Below, one piece after another: positions 7,709 through 8,874 of a stretch of DNA of 8,874 bases; positions within the stretch are counted from its first letter, which is position 1, and each line of letters begins with the position of its first letter. The position numbers and the translations under genes are program-made. A model generated the notes under the pieces. The model had not been told where the DNA came from, searched no databases, and worked only from the letters and a program-made list of their open reading frames with translations. The stretch covers positions 7,588 through 16,461 of the forward strand of contig PMLH01000403.1 of assembly GCA_003159055.1 (NCBI GenBank). The letters run 5' to 3'. This DNA comes from Myxococcales bacterium (GTDB taxonomy: Bacteria; Myxococcota; Polyangia; Fen-1088).

Positions 7709-8781
7709 GCGGCACCGGCAGCACCTCCATGCTCGCGTCGCTGGGCCAGGCCCAGGCAGCACAGGGTCGTGCAGCCACGAAAGGCGACGACGAACACGGC
7801 AAGTCCAGCAGCCTCCAGGCAGGTTTTGCCCAGTTGCTCGGCAAAGCCTCCCAGGAAGAGTTGGCGAAGGGGGCTGCCACGTTTCCGACAGACGCACGCG
7901 CAGAGCAGCCAGTTGCTGAACGATGGACGACCACTATCGTACAGAGCTCAGAACCGAAGCTCGGTGACGGAAGAACTGCCGCGCCCGAGGAGGCAGTGCC
8001 CGAAGTTGCCACAGCAAAGTCCAACGCGGCAACGCAGGCACGACCGCTCGCTCGGGCGACGACGAAGAATCCGCCACCGATAGCCTCTGCTACCAAGTCC
8101 GCAACCAGATCGAACTCTGAATCCCCTGCCACCGAGCCGAAGACCGTCGGTTCGGCCGCAGAGATGCTCCAGGCAGAACCGACAGACAGCCAGCCAAAGC
8201 AGGCTGAGGCGATCAGCGGGGGCCGGGTCCAAAATCCGGCGACACTCGGTGCGTCGGCGCAGCAGACAGCCACGCGCTCGCCGGTGCGAAGCCCAGGCGA
8301 ACAAGCAACCCTTCCACGCACGACGACCGAGGACTGGCCGGCACAGTCTGCTCCGGATGCCTCCACCGCGAGAGTGACCACGCCTGCCACCAAGCAAGAT
8401 GAAACGCCAGCGGCGCCCCACGTCGATTTCCGCGGGTACGTGCACGAGCAGGCTGCCAGCAAGCCGGGCATCGCGACTGGCCCCGCCCCGACTTTGGCGG
8501 TGCATGTGCGAAAGGCGATGCCGACCACGAGCGAGTCTGCCCCTTCCACCAGCGTCACCGATCGCGGCCAAGCGAAGCCACCGGCACCGATCCAGGACGC
8601 TGACCACCAACTCCTTGTTGAGCTCCCATCTGTTTTGGCGACCGGGCAGGCCGAGTCGCGTGGGGAGCCGCCGAGCTTCGCTCGGCGCGTACCTTCGCGC
8701 GCAGCCTCGCGCAGCGAGGACGGGGTGGCAGGGGCGGCAGGGGCCGCGGGTTTGGAAACCCTCCCAGGGTTTCCATCTTAA
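7705..8781 (+). CDS. FliK-like hook-length control protein, C-terminus replaced by repeat-encoded residues
   Basis: Probable FliK, the exported ruler that sets hook length and switches substrate specificity. The assignment rests on position after fliI and the MotE-like gene, and on composition: 358 residues, strongly Ala/Thr/Ser/Pro/Gln-rich and apparently disordered, with a short N-terminal segment containing FAQLL (41-45) as in many FliK N-termini. The globular C-terminal Flg_hook domain that defines FliK is not seen. From residue 319 (codon at 8659) the frame is encoded by the hairpin repeat and stops at TAA 8779-8781. The gene may therefore be truncated by the repeat array, or the domain may lie beyond the window in another frame. 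GTG 7705 overlaps the previous stop; AAAGG at 7691-7695 lies 9 nt upstream. An ATG at 7729 is an alternative start. Confidence 0.55.
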   Translation: MSGTGSTSMLASLGQAQAAQGRAATKGDDEHGKSSSLQAGFAQLLGKASQEELAKGAATFPTDARAEQPVAERWTTTIVQSSEPKLGDGRTAAPEEAVPEVATAKSNAATQARPLARATTKNPPPIASATKSATRSNSESPATEPKTVGSAAEMLQAEPTDSQPKQAEAISGGRVQNPATLGASAQQTATRSPVRSPGEQATLPRTTTEDWPAQSAPDASTARVTTPATKQDETPAAPHVDFRGYVHEQAASKPGIATGPAPTLAVHVRKAMPTTSESAPSTSVTDRGQAKPPAPIQDADHQLLVELPSVLATGQAESRGEPPSFARRVPSRAASRSEDGVAGAAGAAGLETLPGFPS

Positions 8782-8783
8782 TC
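8657..8783 (+). repeat. Repeat unit 1 (127 bp, with a 45-bp extra segment)
   Basis: Hairpin A is at 8669-8687 with loop TTC, and hairpin B at 8753-8775. Between them this unit is 45 bp longer than unit 2. The extra DNA holds a third small hairpin, CCTCGC (8705-8710) and GCGAGG (8714-8719), and two tandem copies of GGCAGGGGC (8727-8735, 8736-8744), so the spacer itself looks modular. Its TAA at 8779-8781 ends the FliK-like frame. Confidence 0.85.
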
Positions 8784-8865
8784 CGCGTGGGGAGCCGCCG
8801 AGCTTTGCTCGGCGCGGACCATCGCGGGAAGGTTTGGAAACCCTCCCAGGGTTTCCATCTTAATC
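8784..8865 (+). repeat. Repeat unit 2 (82 bp, short form)
   Basis: Hairpin A is at 8796-8814 with loop TTT, and hairpin B at 8835-8857, linked by a short spacer. Over the first 43 bp it differs from unit 1 at three positions (8679, 8690 and 8694 of unit 1); the one inside hairpin A is in the loop, so the stem is preserved. From 8831 it is identical to unit 1 to the end. Confidence 0.85.
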
Positions 8866-8874
8866 CGCGTGGGG
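8866..8874 (+). repeat. Start of repeat unit 3, truncated by window end
   Basis: CGCGTGGGG matches the first nine bases of units 1 and 2 at the same phase, which shows the array continues past the window. Nothing more can be said of its length or copy number. Confidence 0.7.

Larger units (their letters stand above)
8657..8874 (+). repeat. Modular hairpin repeat array (at least two units and part of a third), cut by window end
   Basis: The array starts abruptly at about 8657 inside the FliK-like frame and is still running at the window end. Units begin with CGCGTGGGGAGCCGCC at 8657, 8784 and 8866, giving spacings of 127 and 82 bp. Each full unit has hairpin A (8-bp stem CGCCGAGC/GCTCGGCG, 3-nt loop) and hairpin B (10-bp stem TGGAAACCCT/AGGGTTTCCA, loop CCC). 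The 44 bp at 8749-8792 and 8831-8874 are identical. The organisation resembles REP/BIME-type palindromic elements, but I do not recognise the family. The T-poor tail TCTTAATC after hairpin B makes it at best a weak terminator. Confidence 0.9.

Noticed and set aside
8753..8775. Hairpin B as a strong intrinsic terminator
   Set aside because: The stem is good, but the following TCTTAATC is not a T tract, and the hairpin recurs in each unit, so it is better described as a repeat module.
8657..8874. CRISPR array
   Set aside because: Repeats are long, palindromic and contain two different hairpins. The spacers differ in length (14 and 59 bp), are not unique-spacer-like, and no cas genes are present.

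Overview
This GC-rich window (about two thirds G+C by eye, not counted) is one stretch of a bacterial flagellar basal-body and export operon. Every gene is on the + strand, and neighbours are separated by 16 bp or less or overlap. The order is a sigma-54 activator (5' end outside the window), flgB, flgC, fliE, fliF, fliG, fliH, fliI, a MotE/MgtE_N-like coiled-coil protein, and a FliK-like gene that runs into a repeat array cut by the window end. A sigma-54 enhancer-binding protein fused into a flagellar operon, GC-rich codon use and alternating-hairpin repeats fit a deltaproteobacterial or Myxococcota-type genome. That placement is inference; nothing in the window fixes the taxon.

Layout. 2-1048: C-terminal two thirds of an NtrC/FlrC/FleR-type regulator (AAA+ domain, linker, Fis-type helix-turn-helix, unconserved tail). 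1045-2230: proximal rod proteins FlgB and FlgC and the rod/MS-ring adaptor FliE. 2234-4828: MS-ring FliF and C-ring rotor FliG. 4832-6822: export-ATPase regulator FliH and ATPase FliI. 6815-7708: a protein with an N-terminal hydrophobic segment, Pro/Ala/Lys-rich linker, coiled coil and MgtE_N-like C-terminal domain; it sits where fliJ is normally found, and no separate fliJ is present. 7705-8781: a Ser/Thr/Ala/Pro-rich FliK-like reading frame whose last 40 codons are repeat sequence. 8657-8874: the start of an array of roughly 82-127 bp modules, each carrying two strong hairpins. No stretch longer than 300 bp lacks a gene.

How it works together. The products build the inner motor from rod base to export ATPase, and the last two genes would act at the switch to later assembly (motor-associated chaperone-type function and hook-length control). 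The first gene would switch on sigma-54 promoters, and two candidate -24/-12 elements with the diagnostic GG-N10-GC spacing lie inside coding sequence at unit boundaries. One (1014-1029) is just upstream of flgB. The other (6774-6789) is in the 3' end of fliI, 26 bp before the start of the MotE-like gene.

Most worth a second look: the internal sigma-54 promoter in fliI; a stacked terminator-like hairpin, 18-bp palindrome and sigma-54 site in the tail of the activator gene; replacement of fliJ by a MotE-like gene; and a FliK-like gene whose expected C-terminal domain is missing where a modular hairpin repeat array starts.
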